A stretch of 64,000 bases of DNA, taken from Metabacillus sediminilitoris. Its GTDB lineage: Bacteria > Bacillota > Bacilli > Bacillales > Bacillaceae. The stretch is taken from assembly GCF_009720625.1 (NCBI RefSeq), contig NZ_CP046266.1:228501-292500 (forward strand). The letters run 5' to 3'. Below the pieces are notes generated by a model. It was not told the DNA's origin. It ran no database searches and saw only the letters and a program-made list of their open reading frames with translations. The position numbers and the translations under genes are program-made. Of the stretch, positions 12,600 through 22,336 are shown piece by piece; the first letter of the stretch is position 1; the number at the start of each line of letters is the position of its first letter.

Positions 12600-13618
12600 A
12601 ACAGACAAATCAATATATTTTAGGTATTGAAACAAGCTGTGATGAAACAGCAGCAGCCATTATTAAAAATGGTCATGAAATTGTAGCGAATGTAGTGGCT
12701 TCACAAATTGAAAGTCATAAGCGATTTGGCGGTGTGGTACCAGAGATTGCTTCAAGGCATCATGTAGAACAATTGACCATTGTTTTTGAAGAAGCAATGA
12801 AACAAGCTAACCTTGGTTTTGGTGATCTTACAGCGATTGCAGTTACAGAAGGACCTGGTTTAGTGGGGGCTCTTTTAACAGGTATAAACGCGGCTAAGGC
12901 ATTGGCGTTTTCACAAGATCTCCCACTTATAGGTGTCCATCACATAGCAGGTCATATTTATGCAAATCGACTCTTAACTGAGATGGAATTTCCATTACTT
13001 GCTCTTGTCGTTTCTGGTGGCCATACTGAACTTGTTTATATGAAAGAACATGCTCATTTTGAAGTTATAGGTGAAACTTTGGATGATGCTGCTGGTGAAG
13101 CATATGACAAGGTTGCAAGAACGTTAGGTCTTCCATATCCAGGTGGTCCACATATTGATCGATTAGCACATGAAGGTGAGGCAACAATTGATTTACCAAG
13201 AGCCTGGTTAGGGGAAGGTTCATTTGATTTTAGCTTCAGCGGACTAAAATCTGCCGTTATCAATACGCTTCATAATGCTAAGCAAAAAGGAATTGAGTTA
13301 GAGGCAAAAGATGTTGCTGCGAGCTTTCAAGCAAGTGTTATTGATGTTTTAGTAACAAAAACAGCACAAGCTGTGGATAAATATCAAGTTAAGCAACTTT
13401 TATTAGCAGGTGGTGTTGCTGCAAATAAAGGTTTGCGTGCAGCACTAGAAAAGGAATTTTCCTCTAGAGAAGGATTGAAATTGGTCATTCCACCTCTATC
13501 TCTATGTACGGATAATGCAGCAATGATTGCAGCTGTAGGCAGTATTCTATATGAAAAAGGGGTTAGGAGCGATTTAGCTCTAAATGCTAATCCTGGGTTA
13601 GAATTACCCTCTTTTTAG
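12596..13618 (+). CDS. tsaD: tRNA threonylcarbamoyltransferase TsaD (Gcp)
   Basis: Catalytic subunit that moves the threonylcarbamoyl group from the TsaC product to A37 of tRNA. Kae1/TsaD signatures: [12 protein letters not shown] at the N-terminus, the metal-binding HxxxH pair ([12 protein letters not shown], about residues 115-125), VSGGHTEL and [15 protein letters not shown] at 12581 would add five residues; I prefer the ATG at 12596, with GGGTGA seven bases upstream and the ATGA overlap with the rimI stop. The B. subtilis protein starts similarly. Last gene of the operon, followed by a terminator. Confidence 0.95.
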   Translation: MKQTNQYILGIETSCDETAAAIIKNGHEIVANVVASQIESHKRFGGVVPEIASRHHVEQLTIVFEEAMKQANLGFGDLTAIAVTEGPGLVGALLTGINAAKALAFSQDLPLIGVHHIAGHIYANRLLTEMEFPLLALVVSGGHTELVYMKEHAHFEVIGETLDDAAGEAYDKVARTLGLPYPGGPHIDRLAHEGEATIDLPRAWLGEGSFDFSFSGLKSAVINTLHNAKQKGIELEAKDVAASFQASVIDVLVTKTAQAVDKYQVKQLLLAGGVAANKGLRAALEKEFSSREGLKLVIPPLSLCTDNAAMIAAVGSILYEKGVRSDLALNANPGLELPSF

Positions 13619-13646
13619 ACTTTCGATTATTCGGAAGTCTTTTTAT
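13617..13646 (+). terminator. Terminator of the thiL-tsaD operon
   Basis: AGACTTTCGA (13617-13626) pairs with TCGGAAGTCT (13631-13640), one G-U pair, followed by TTTTATTTT. The stem begins in the tsaD stop codon. Confidence 0.88.
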
Positions 13647-13739
13647 TTTACGACACTAGACCAAAAGGCACTCATGGGAAATTTCTATACCTTATGTCTA
13701 TGAGGTTAAGGAATCGCTCTCATTTAGTTATAAACATAG

Positions 13740-13910
13740 TTATCCACAAAATATGCACGATTTTTGTAGAATTGTGTAAAACAACGAAAATTCCTGTCAT
13801 ATCAATACTACTAGGGGGTGTGAATAACTAGGACAATTTTTAATAAAATTGTGGATAATGTGTATAAGTCTGTTGATATGTTGAAAATAAAGGTACTGTG
13901 ATGTGGATAA
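13740..13910. promoter_or_regulatory. DnaA-box cluster between tsaD and ydiF
   Basis: Three perfect DnaA boxes: TTATCCACA at 13740-13748 (+) and TGTGGATAA at 13850-13858 and 13902-13910 (-). Two more differ by one base: TGTGAATAA at 13819 and TGTGTATAA at 13859. Two further perfect boxes lie inside ydiF (14268-14276 and 14661-14669). From memory, the gcp-ydiF gap is one of the few strong DnaA-binding clusters of the B. subtilis chromosome outside oriC, where such clusters titrate DnaA and restrain initiation. Apart from this, 13647-13961 holds no gene I can support. Confidence 0.8.
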
Positions 13911-13961
13911 AAAATGATAAAAATATAAAGAAATACACAATGTGACAAAAAAATTAAACAT

Positions 13962-13991
13962 AAAAAAACAGCGAGAAATTCGCTGTTTTTT
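13962..13991. terminator. Bidirectional terminator at the end of ydiF
   Basis: AAAAAAACAGCG (13962-13973) pairs with CGCTGTTTTTTT (13981-13992), with T-runs on both strands. It ends ydiF on the minus strand and may also catch transcripts from the tsaD side. Confidence 0.85.
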
Positions 13992-15925
13992 TAGTGCAAT
14001 TGCTCCCATTCATTCATCAAATTCTCTAATTTGGCCTGAAGTAGATCGTTTTCAGTATTAATTTTTTGTACTTCTTCATGATTTTGGTAGATATCAGGAT
14101 CACAGAGAAGAGCATCATTTTTTTCTACCTGCTCCTCAATTGTTGCAATTTCATCTTCAATTTCTTCAATTCTTCGCTGCTTTTGTCTTTCTTGCTTCTT
14201 TAATTCCTTTTCTTGTTGATAAGACAGTTTCGCTTCTTGTTGAGGTGAGGCCGCCTTTTGCGAAGATTTATCCACAGGTTTTTGCTCTAAACGCAGAAGC
14301 TCTAATTGCTCCTCTTTTTTTGTCATGTAATAATCATAGTCCCCAAGGTATTCCTTGAGATTATCACTTGAGAGTTCAAATATTTTTGTAGTAATCCTGT
14401 TAATAAAGTACCTGTCATGTGATACAAATAAGATCGTTCCCGGATAATCAATAAGAGCATTTTCCAAAATTTCTTTACTATCTAAATCAAGATGGTTTGT
14501 CGGTTCATCAAGGATAAGAAAGTTAGCATTTTGAAGCATCAGCTTTGCTAGGGCAAGTCTAGCCTTTTCGCCACCACTTAGTGTTGAAACTGGCTTTAAA
14601 ACATCATCTCCAGAGAAGAGGAAATTTCCTAGTACCGTTCTGATTTCCTTTTCGGTCTTCTGTGGATAATCGTCCCAAAGCTCATCTAACAATCGTTTAT
14701 TTGATGTAAGGTCTGCTTGTTGTTGATCATAATAGCCAATTTGAACATGAGAGCCAAGGGCAAAAGTTCCAGACAAAGCATCTAGTTTTTGAACAATCGA
14801 TTTAAGTAATGTAGATTTACCAATCCCATTAGGACCAATTAGAGCAATGCTATCACCGCGGGAAATCGAGAAGGAAATATTTGAAATAATAGGATGCTGC
14901 GAATCATATGAGACAGATATGTTCGTGGCCTTTAGTACATCATTGCCACTTTGTCTCTCAATATCAAATTGAAAGTTGGCTGATTTTTCATCGCCCAACG
15001 GCTTATTCAGTATGTCCATCTTTTCTAATTTTTTTCTTCTGCTTTGTGCTAACTTTGTTGTTGAAGCACGTGCTAAATTTCGCTGAATAAAATCCTTTAG
15101 TTTAGCTACTTCTTCCTGTTGTTTTTCATAGGTTTTGAGCTCTTTTTCATAGTTTTCTGCTTTGTATTTTAAGTAACTGCTATAATTGCCAATATATTTT
15201 GTGCTCGTTTGACGACTAATTTCGTATACTTGTGTTACAATTTTGTCTAAAAAGTATCTGTCATGCGAAACAATTAAAATAGCTCCTGAGTAATTTTGCA
15301 AGTATTGTTCAAGCCATGTTAATGTTTCAATATCTAAATGATTCGTCGGTTCATCTAAAATTAGCAGGTCTGGGTTTGTTAACAGTAATTTACCTAAGGC
15401 AAGTCTGGTTCTCTGGCCGCCGCTTAATGAGGCTATTTTCGTATCGGAATCAAATGTACTGAATCCAAGACCATGAAGTACTGATCGGATATCTGCTTCA
15501 TATTGGTAGCCGCCGCTTTCCTTGAATTTTACTTGCAAGCTATCATATTCCTTTAATAGCTGTTCGAATTTCTTTGATTCTAATGCGGGATCAATAATAG
15601 CCATCTGTTGTTCTAGGTTTCTCATCTCTTTTTCCATGGACTGAAGCTCTTTAAAAACTAAATTCATTTCATCCCAGATTGATAATTGAGATTCTAGCCC
15701 AGTATCTTGAGCTAAATATCCAACAGAAACATCTTTCGGCTTGATTATTTCACCTGAATCATGTGACATGTACCCAGCAATAATTTTTAAAAGAGTAGAT
15801 TTTCCAGCTCCATTACGGCCAACAATGGCAATCTTATCTCTTGTTTGTACTTCAAGCTTAATATTCGTTAGAATAGGATCAGGACCAAAATATTTGCTAA
15901 GTTGATTTATTTGTAACAATATCAT
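13991..15925 (-). CDS. ydiF: ABC-F family ATPase YdiF
   Basis: Soluble protein with two ABC ATPase domains and no membrane segments, the ABC-F layout (relatives act on the ribosome; this one is not assigned). Domain 1 has Walker A GRNGAGKST and the signature LSGGQRTRLALG; domain 2 has GPNGIGKST and LSGGEKARLALAKL. Between them is the charged interdomain linker (AENYEKELKTYEKQQEE to LEKMDIL), and the C-terminus is a coiled coil rich in Glu, Lys and Gln. A TTG at 15943 is in frame, but GAGGTGA lies between it and the ATG at 15925, so the ATG is the start. Convergent with tsaD as in B. subtilis. Confidence 0.93.
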   Translation of the reverse strand: MILLQINQLSKYFGPDPILTNIKLEVQTRDKIAIVGRNGAGKSTLLKIIAGYMSHDSGEIIKPKDVSVGYLAQDTGLESQLSIWDEMNLVFKELQSMEKEMRNLEQQMAIIDPALESKKFEQLLKEYDSLQVKFKESGGYQYEADIRSVLHGLGFSTFDSDTKIASLSGGQRTRLALGKLLLTNPDLLILDEPTNHLDIETLTWLEQYLQNYSGAILIVSHDRYFLDKIVTQVYEISRQTSTKYIGNYSSYLKYKAENYEKELKTYEKQQEEVAKLKDFIQRNLARASTTKLAQSRRKKLEKMDILNKPLGDEKSANFQFDIERQSGNDVLKATNISVSYDSQHPIISNISFSISRGDSIALIGPNGIGKSTLLKSIVQKLDALSGTFALGSHVQIGYYDQQQADLTSNKRLLDELWDDYPQKTEKEIRTVLGNFLFSGDDVLKPVSTLSGGEKARLALAKLMLQNANFLILDEPTNHLDLDSKEILENALIDYPGTILFVSHDRYFINRITTKIFELSSDNLKEYLGDYDYYMTKKEEQLELLRLEQKPVDKSSQKAASPQQEAKLSYQQEKELKKQERQKQRRIEEIEDEIATIEEQVEKNDALLCDPDIYQNHEEVQKINTENDLLQAKLENLMNEWEQLH

Positions 15926-16120
15926 TGTATTCACCTCTATCAATGCCTTTAGTTTAGCTTAATAGGAACCAATGGGCAACAATGATACATATGATTTCTC
16001 TTAAAAAACAACGATAAAATAGAGATATGAGAGAGATTTATAAATTTAATCAATTGTCACAATAACAAACAGACAGATAGTAAAAAATAGTGTATAGTCT
16101 ACGTATAAGGGGATTTGTAT

Positions 16121-16609
16121 ATGTCAGAATTTACCCATTTCAATGATCAAGGCAGAGCCAAAATGGTTGATATCTCTGCGAAAGAAACAACAAAGAGAAC
16201 TGCACGTGCAAAAACGAGCATCCAACTAACTGAAGAGGTATATAAAAAAATCACTAATCATGAAATTGGTAAAGGTGATGTTCTTTCAGTTGCTCAAGTA
16301 GCAGGTATTATGGCAGCAAAACAAACAGCTAATGTCATTCCAATGTGTCATCCAATTCCCATTAAAGGTGTAGATATTGAGTTTGAATGGAAAATAGAAG
16401 AAAGTAATTATGAATTAATGATCACTTCAACTGTTAAAACAACAGGGAGTACAGGTGTTGAAATGGAAGCGTTAACTTCTGCAAGTGTTTCAGCTCTGAC
16501 AGTTTATGATATGTGTAAAGCTGTAGATAAAGGAATGGTCATAGGTCCTACCTATTTAGTAGAAAAAACCGGAGGAAAAAGTGGTGACTTCCATCGGGTA
16601 GATAAATGA
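16121..16609 (+). CDS. moaC: Cyclic pyranopterin monophosphate synthase MoaC
   Basis: MoaC carries out the second half of the first step of molybdenum-cofactor synthesis, making cyclic pyranopterin monophosphate from the MoaA product. It is 162 residues long with the family motifs MVDIS near the start, IPMCHPIPI (the conserved MCHP), the [11 protein letters not shown] loop and KTGGKSGDF at the end. The ATG at 16121 follows AAGGGGA; the TTG two codons earlier is less likely. It stands alone, divergent from ydiF, and is separated from rex by 400 bases of repeats. Confidence 0.94.
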   Translation: MSEFTHFNDQGRAKMVDISAKETTKRTARAKTSIQLTEEVYKKITNHEIGKGDVLSVAQVAGIMAAKQTANVIPMCHPIPIKGVDIEFEWKIEESNYELMITSTVKTTGSTGVEMEALTSASVSALTVYDMCKAVDKGMVIGPTYLVEKTGGKSGDFHRVDK

Positions 16610-16631
16610 TGTATCATAAAGAATTCTAAAT

Positions 16632-17010
16632 GTATGAAGTGTTCTTATGCCTGCTGTCGAATCTGGACAAGGCGTTTACGCATTTTCTAAAGGATTTAAG
16701 GTAATAAACTAGACTGAGTTTTTATGTCTAGCTCAAGCACCCAGCATCTTAGGGTCTTAAGTCACCCATAAATTGAAGGTAAAGAACACCTTCTAGTCAT
16801 GTACGTGTCTTATGCCTTTTGGGCTAAACAAGGCACTTCGCATTTCTTAAAGGATAATTAGTTTAAGGTTTTAGACTTAGTTTTCATGTCTAGCTCCAGC
16901 GCCTAGCCACTCGGGGTCATAAGCCACGCATGAATTGAAGGTAAAAAGCATCTTCTATTCATGCGCGTCTTATGTCTGTCGTGGCTGAACAAGGCGCTTA
17001 CGCATTTCTA
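16632..17010 (+). repeat. Tandem copies of a palindromic Bacillus intergenic repeat
   Basis: The moaC-rex gap is made of one partial (16632-16693) and two full copies (16721-16854 and 16880-17010) of a repeat that starts TGTCTAGCTC and ends AAGGCGCTTACGCATTTCT. In the last copy the halves pair almost end to end (AGCGCCT with AGGCGCT, AGCCAC with GTGGCT, CATAAG with CTTATG, GCATGAAT with ATTCATGC), giving a long hairpin. I know this element as common in intergenic gaps of Bacillaceae; it has no reading frame. The middle copy is the most diverged, so the array is probably old. Confidence 0.85.
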
Positions 17011-17029
17011 GAGTGAGGGATAAGAGTGA

Positions 17030-17677
17030 ATGAATATTGAACAATCTAAAATACCTCAGGCAACTGCTAAGCGTTTGCCTTTGTACTATCGATTTTTAAA
17101 AAATTTACACTCATCAGGAAAACAGCGGGTTTCATCTGCTGAATTAAGTGATGCTGTAAAGGTTGATTCTGCAACAATACGGAGAGATTTCTCCTATTTC
17201 GGTGCGTTAGGAAAAAAGGGATATGGTTATAATGTTAATTATTTGTTATCCTTTTTTAGAAAAACATTGGATCAAGACGAAATGACAAAGGTATGTTTAA
17301 TTGGTGTAGGGAATCTAGGAACTGCCTTTTTGCATTATAATTTCACAAAGAATAATAACACTGTTATTTCACTTGCATTTGATGTAGACACCGAAAAAGT
17401 TGGAGAAGAAATAGGTGGGGTACCAGTCTTTCACTTAGATCAACTTGAAGAGATACTACCTGAAGATGTGACTGTTGCGATATTAACGGTACCGGCTCCA
17501 GCTGCTCAGGCGATTACAGATCGGCTGATAACAAAGGGGATTAAGGGGATCTTAAACTTTACACCTGCAAGGTTAAATGTTCCAGATGATATACGGATCC
17601 ATCATATTGATTTAGCAGTGGAACTTCAGTCACTTGTTTATTTTTTAAAGCATTATCCAAATGAAGATAAATCTTAA
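17030..17677 (+). CDS. rex: Redox-sensing transcriptional repressor Rex
   Basis: Rex represses fermentation and respiration genes and leaves DNA when NADH rises. The winged-helix N-terminus contains the recognition segment [23 protein letters not shown] (positions about 37-60), followed by the Rossmann NAD(H) fold with GVGNLGTAF near residue 90. The C-terminal helix ([10 protein letters not shown]) makes the domain-swapped dimer. 215 residues is standard, and identity to B. subtilis Rex (YdiH) is very high by eye. GTGAGGGA upstream is a modest ribosome site. The promoter must lie in or near the last repeat copy. Confidence 0.95.
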   Translation: MNIEQSKIPQATAKRLPLYYRFLKNLHSSGKQRVSSAELSDAVKVDSATIRRDFSYFGALGKKGYGYNVNYLLSFFRKTLDQDEMTKVCLIGVGNLGTAFLHYNFTKNNNTVISLAFDVDTEKVGEEIGGVPVFHLDQLEEILPEDVTVAILTVPAPAAQAITDRLITKGIKGILNFTPARLNVPDDIRIHHIDLAVELQSLVYFLKHYPNEDKS

Positions 17678-17702
17678 AATTATTTAAGGGAGGTGGATCT
17701 CC

Positions 17703-17915
17703 ATGCTAACACTTGGATTCGGAGCATCAATGGGATTTGGTAGCCTATTATTAATCGCATTTGTAGCATTGCTTATTTTTGGCCCTAAAAAATTACCTGA
17801 TTTAGGTAAAGCAGTTGGGAGTTCGTTACGTGAATTTAAAACTGCAACAAAAGGCTTAGCAGATGATGAAGATGATGATGTAAAAAAGATCGAAAAAAAG
17901 GAAGAAGTCAAGTAA
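17703..17915 (+). CDS. tatA: Twin-arginine translocase subunit TatA
   Basis: TatA forms the variable pore that lets folded Tat substrates cross the membrane. The 70-residue protein has an N-terminal membrane helix, the FGPKKLPDLGKAVG hinge, an amphipathic helix and an acidic/basic tail (DDEDDDVKKIEKKEE). GGAGGTGG precedes the ATG. It lies 17 bases before tatC, so the two form a minimal TatA-TatC system like TatAy-TatCy of B. subtilis, which exports the Dyp peroxidase YwbN. The substrate is not encoded here. Confidence 0.93.
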   Translation: MLTLGFGASMGFGSLLLIAFVALLIFGPKKLPDLGKAVGSSLREFKTATKGLADDEDDDVKKIEKKEEVK

Positions 17916-17932
17916 GATAGGATGAATCCGAT

Positions 17933-18691
17933 ATGAAACATAATGAAATGTCGGTCATTGAACATATTACAGAGCTTAGAAAACGACTGATCATTGTTGT
18001 CGTTTTCTTTTTCATAGCTGTAATAGCTGGCTTTTTGCTTTCAAGACCGATTATCGTTTATTTACAACAAACAGATCAAGCTAGGAATTTAACACTAAAT
18101 TCCTTTAATCTAACAGACCCTTTAATGGTGTATATGCAATTTGCATTTATTATTGCATTTATCATTACGTCACCTGTCATTTTGTATCAACTTTGGGCAT
18201 TTGTTAGTCCAGGTTTATATGAAAAGGAAAGACGTGTTACTTTAAGCTATATTCCACTATCACTTTTGTTATTTCTAGCGGGTATTTCCTTTTCCTATTT
18301 TATTTTGTTTCCGTTTGTCGTAGATTTCATGGAAAAGATCTCAAATGATTTAGAAGTAAATCAAGTGATTGGAATCCATGAATATTTCACGTTTTTATTA
18401 CAGCTAACCATCCCGTTTGGGCTGCTGTTTCAATTACCAGTCGTTATTATGTTTCTGACGAGATTAGGAATTGTTACGCCAATGTTTCTATCAAAAGTAA
18501 GAAAATATGCATACTTTGTTCTGTTGGTCATTGCCGCACTAATCACACCGCCAGAATTAACTTCACACTTAATGGTGTCAATACCATTATTTATCTTATA
18601 TGAAATTAGTATTTGGGTATCTCGAATTACGTATCGAAGAGCTCAGAAGCTGCGGTTTGAAGAGGAGAATACAAAAAATGAGACTGGATGA
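17933..18691 (+). CDS. tatC: Twin-arginine translocase subunit TatC
   Basis: TatC recognises the twin-arginine signal peptide. This 252-residue protein shows the six membrane segments and the N-terminal HITELRKRLI motif; the conserved LYQLWAFVSPGLYEKERR loop is at about residues 86-103. Pairs with tatA upstream. The last codons sit inside a terminator stem. Confidence 0.94.
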   Translation: MKHNEMSVIEHITELRKRLIIVVVFFFIAVIAGFLLSRPIIVYLQQTDQARNLTLNSFNLTDPLMVYMQFAFIIAFIITSPVILYQLWAFVSPGLYEKERRVTLSYIPLSLLLFLAGISFSYFILFPFVVDFMEKISNDLEVNQVIGIHEYFTFLLQLTIPFGLLFQLPVVIMFLTRLGIVTPMFLSKVRKYAYFVLLVIAALITPPELTSHLMVSIPLFILYEISIWVSRITYRRAQKLRFEEENTKNETG

Positions 18692-18707
18692 TCAGTCTCA
18701 TTTTTTC
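18674..18707. terminator. Bidirectional terminator between tatC and ydiK
   Basis: AATGAGACTG (18677-18686) pairs with CAGTCTCATT (18693-18702); A-run before and T-run after. Both stop codons lie within it. Confidence 0.88.
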
Positions 18708-18901
18708 GCATTTACTTTTTTTAATCTTCTAGATAAATTAAACATTCTAATGGCAACACCGATATCGAAGGTTGCGATGATCATTAGGATGATTGTTGGA
18801 AATGAAAAAATTCCATTTTCAGCACTGTTAATAGCTAAGTAGGTAAACAGTAACCCCATCGTTAAATAAAAAATTCCCATGGAAATAGGGTTTGTTCTCA
18901 T
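18698..18901 (-). CDS. ydiK: Small membrane protein YdiK
   Basis: 67-residue protein of unknown function with two hydrophobic segments (about residues 8-25 and 30-50) and a basic tail (RRLKKVNAKK). It is the counterpart by position of B. subtilis ydiK. Its ATG overlaps the stop of ydiL (ATGA), so the two are translated from one minus-strand message. Confidence 0.8.
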   Translation of the reverse strand: MRTNPISMGIFYLTMGLLFTYLAINSAENGIFSFPTIILMIIATFDIGVAIRMFNLSRRLKKVNAKK

Positions 18902-19641
18902 GATAAAAAGCCTCCAATTATTAGTTGCACGTGTTGCTCTAGTTGCATGTCCTCATATTGCTTCATCATTTTTTCAATATCTTCACGGAAAACGGTTTGA
19001 ATTAATATGACTAGTGTATTCATCGTTACATGTGCCAAGATCGGAACTATGATTCGATTTGTTTTCACATAAAGAAACGCAAAGGTAAAGCCCATTGATG
19101 CATACAAGAGAAGATGATGCGGCTCACCGTGTAAAAGTGAAAAGATAATTGAACTGATGAGAGCTGCTATGAAAAAATTTGTTCTGATATATAAGACGCC
19201 AAATAGTATTTTACGAAAAATGATCTCTTCTAAGATAGGTCCTATTATAGAGGTAACAAGAATGAGCACCGGTGTAACCTCTATTACATTCACAAGCATT
19301 TGCGTGTTTTCAGATCCAGGATCTACCCCAAATAGATTAATTTCAATACTAGCTGCAAAGACTTGGGAGAAATATGCTAAAAATACGCCACCAATCGACC
19401 AACCAATTGTCGCCAAAACCGATGAAGGTTTCCCTCGCAGCAGTCTTACCTCTTTACGATCATTTCTTAGTAAAAAAAGAATAATAAGAAACGCAAGTGT
19501 AAAGCTAAAGATGGTCCAATAACCAAATTTTTCAGTGGTCGTTTCCCCTATATGTAAATAATTTAATATGCTGATTCCGACTATACCTGATAGTTGCATA
19601 AGCATATATGTTAATAAAATAAACCAATACTCTTTTTTCAT
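18898..19641 (-). CDS. ydiL: CPBP-family intramembrane metalloprotease YdiL
   Basis: Polytopic 247-residue protein of the Rce1/CPBP family. The catalytic motifs are visible: EEIIFRKILFG (EExxxR, about residues 137-147), SLLHGEPHH (the FxxxH-like site) and AHVTMNT (HxxxN). Family members cleave prenylated or other membrane-bound substrates or act in bacteriocin immunity; no substrate is known for YdiL. About seven membrane segments can be seen. Same position and strand as in B. subtilis. Confidence 0.88.
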   Translation of the reverse strand: MKKEYWFILLTYMLMQLSGIVGISILNYLHIGETTTEKFGYWTIFSFTLAFLIILFLLRNDRKEVRLLRGKPSSVLATIGWSIGGVFLAYFSQVFAASIEINLFGVDPGSENTQMLVNVIEVTPVLILVTSIIGPILEEIIFRKILFGVLYIRTNFFIAALISSIIFSLLHGEPHHLLLYASMGFTFAFLYVKTNRIIVPILAHVTMNTLVILIQTVFREDIEKMMKQYEDMQLEQHVQLIIGGFLS

Positions 19642-19860
19642 GTAAACCTCCTTTAAAAAACGTCCCCATTACTATTTGCATTTTTCTACATGATGATGAG
19701 CGAATGAACGAAGAATTCTAAATGAAATTCTTCTGTTCTTTTACAGATTTATTGTATCATACCTTGATATGAACATATGTATGATAACGTTTAAGAATTA
19801 GTTTAAATGATGAAAAGACAAGACTTATGAAAACGCCCGAAAAAAATTTTAACTTCATAC

Positions 19861-19926
19861 TTGAAATTGAAAGAGATCTTATATAATATATTAATTGTGT
19901 TAGCACTCAAGGTTATTGAGTGCTAA
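19861..19926 (+). promoter_or_regulatory. groESL promoter with CIRCE operator
   Basis: TTGAAA (19861-19866) and TATAAT (19882-19887) form a sigma-A promoter with a 15-bp spacer. It is followed by the classic CIRCE: TTAGCACTC (19900-19908), a 9-base spacer, GAGTGCTAA (19918-19926). HrcA binding here represses the operon until heat shock titrates GroEL. The rest of the 330-base ydiL-groES gap contains only an AT-rich stretch and a small inverted repeat (GAAGAATT/AAATTCTTC near 19710). Confidence 0.96.
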
Positions 19927-19977
19927 TAAAAAGGAAAAATAATCATTTTTTAAAAGAATTTGAGGAGGTTGTTTCAC

Positions 19978-20262
19978 TTGTTAAAGCCATTAGGTGATCG
20001 CGTTATTATTGAGTTAGTTGAATCAGAAGAAAAAACTGCTAGTGGTATCGTCCTTCCAGATAGTGCGAAAGAGAAGCCACAAGAAGGTAAAGTAGTAGCT
20101 GTTGGTACAGGTCGTGTATTAGATAGTGGAGAAAAAGTAGCTCTTGAAGTAGCAGAAGGCGATCGTATTATCTTCTCAAAATATGCAGGTACTGAAGTGA
20201 AATATGAAGGTACTGAATACTTAATTTTACGTGAAAACGACATTTTAGCTGTTATCGGATAA
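19978..20262 (+). CDS. groES: Co-chaperonin GroES
   Basis: The 94-residue heptameric lid of the GroEL chamber. It starts [19 protein letters not shown] and carries the mobile loop [17 protein letters not shown] near residues 20-36. The start is a TTG at 19978: GAGGAGG (19962-19968) is placed correctly for it, and the B. subtilis protein begins at the same residue; an upstream TTG would read through the ribosome site. First gene of the CIRCE-controlled operon. Confidence 0.96.
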   Translation: MLKPLGDRVIIELVESEEKTASGIVLPDSAKEKPQEGKVVAVGTGRVLDSGEKVALEVAEGDRIIFSKYAGTEVKYEGTEYLILRENDILAVIG

Positions 20263-20303
20263 TCGTTACAGCCCATACCATAGAATCATTTTTAAAACTT
20301 TGA

Positions 20304-21956
<1,653 letters not shown>

Positions 21957-21970
21957 TCAACATCATTAAG

Positions 21971-22000
21971 CCTTGATATATAGGGGTTTTTAAGTGGAAT
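21971..22000 (+). repeat. Left copy of a 30-bp direct repeat (att-like)
   Basis: CCTTGATAT-N4-GGGTTT-N-TAAGTGGAAT. The same arrangement recurs at 29595-29624 (25 of 30 positions identical, no gaps), on the far side of the gut genes. It is followed by three TGCTCA direct repeats (22010, 22021, 22041), reminiscent of integrase arm sites. No integrase is in the window. The 380-base groEL-gutR gap otherwise holds only the two terminators listed next. Confidence 0.6.
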
Positions 22001-22073
22001 AAAGATAAATGCTCATAATTTGCTCATAGTAAGCAAAAAATGCTCACTTTTTTCATAAAAAACCATCTAATCA

Positions 22074-22124
22074 GAGAAGGTCTTTCATCAGTTTACTAAA
22101 CTGGTGGAAGGCCTTTTCTTTTAT
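22074..22124 (+). terminator. Probable groESL terminator
   Basis: AAGGTCTTTCATCAGTTT (22077-22094) pairs with AAACTGGTGGAAGGCCTT (22098-22115) with two small mismatches, followed by TTCTTTTATTTT. It lies beyond the att-like repeat, about 120 bases after the groEL stop. Confidence 0.82.
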
Positions 22125-22211
22125 TTTGGCTGTTATATGAATAAATGTTCATTGGTTTTTGAAATAACCTCTGTATTACTTAAACAATGGTGAATCTCTT
22201 TTATTGTAAAA

Positions 22212-22251
22212 TTAAAAAAGCATGAGCCCATTTCAATTCGAACTCACGCGT
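22212..22251 (-). terminator. Terminator of gutR
   Basis: On the minus strand GCGTGAGTT (22249-22241) pairs with GGCTCATGC (22228-22220) with G-U pairs, followed by TTTTTTAA. Confidence 0.75.
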
Positions 22252-22336
22252 TGAGAGATGTTAAAAAACCTATATTTAATTTTAAGGGCAAAACCTTAAA
22301 GAATCACTTTTAAAATGTTTTAATTATTGTTTCTGT

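Noticed and set aside
15926..15943. TTG start of ydiF at 15943
   Set aside because: GAGGTGA lies between it and the ATG at 15925, so it belongs to the leader.
16045..16075. Rex-type operator near moaC (TTGTCACAA)
   Set aside because: Only a half-site; the facing TTGTGA half is missing.
19960..19977. Longer N-terminus for GroES
   Set aside because: It would translate through GAGGAGG, the ribosome site of the TTG at 19978; homologues start at the latter.
22010..22046. CRISPR-like spacing of TGCTCA repeats
   Set aside because: Units are only six bases, spacing is uneven and there are no cas genes; reported only as possible integrase arm sites.
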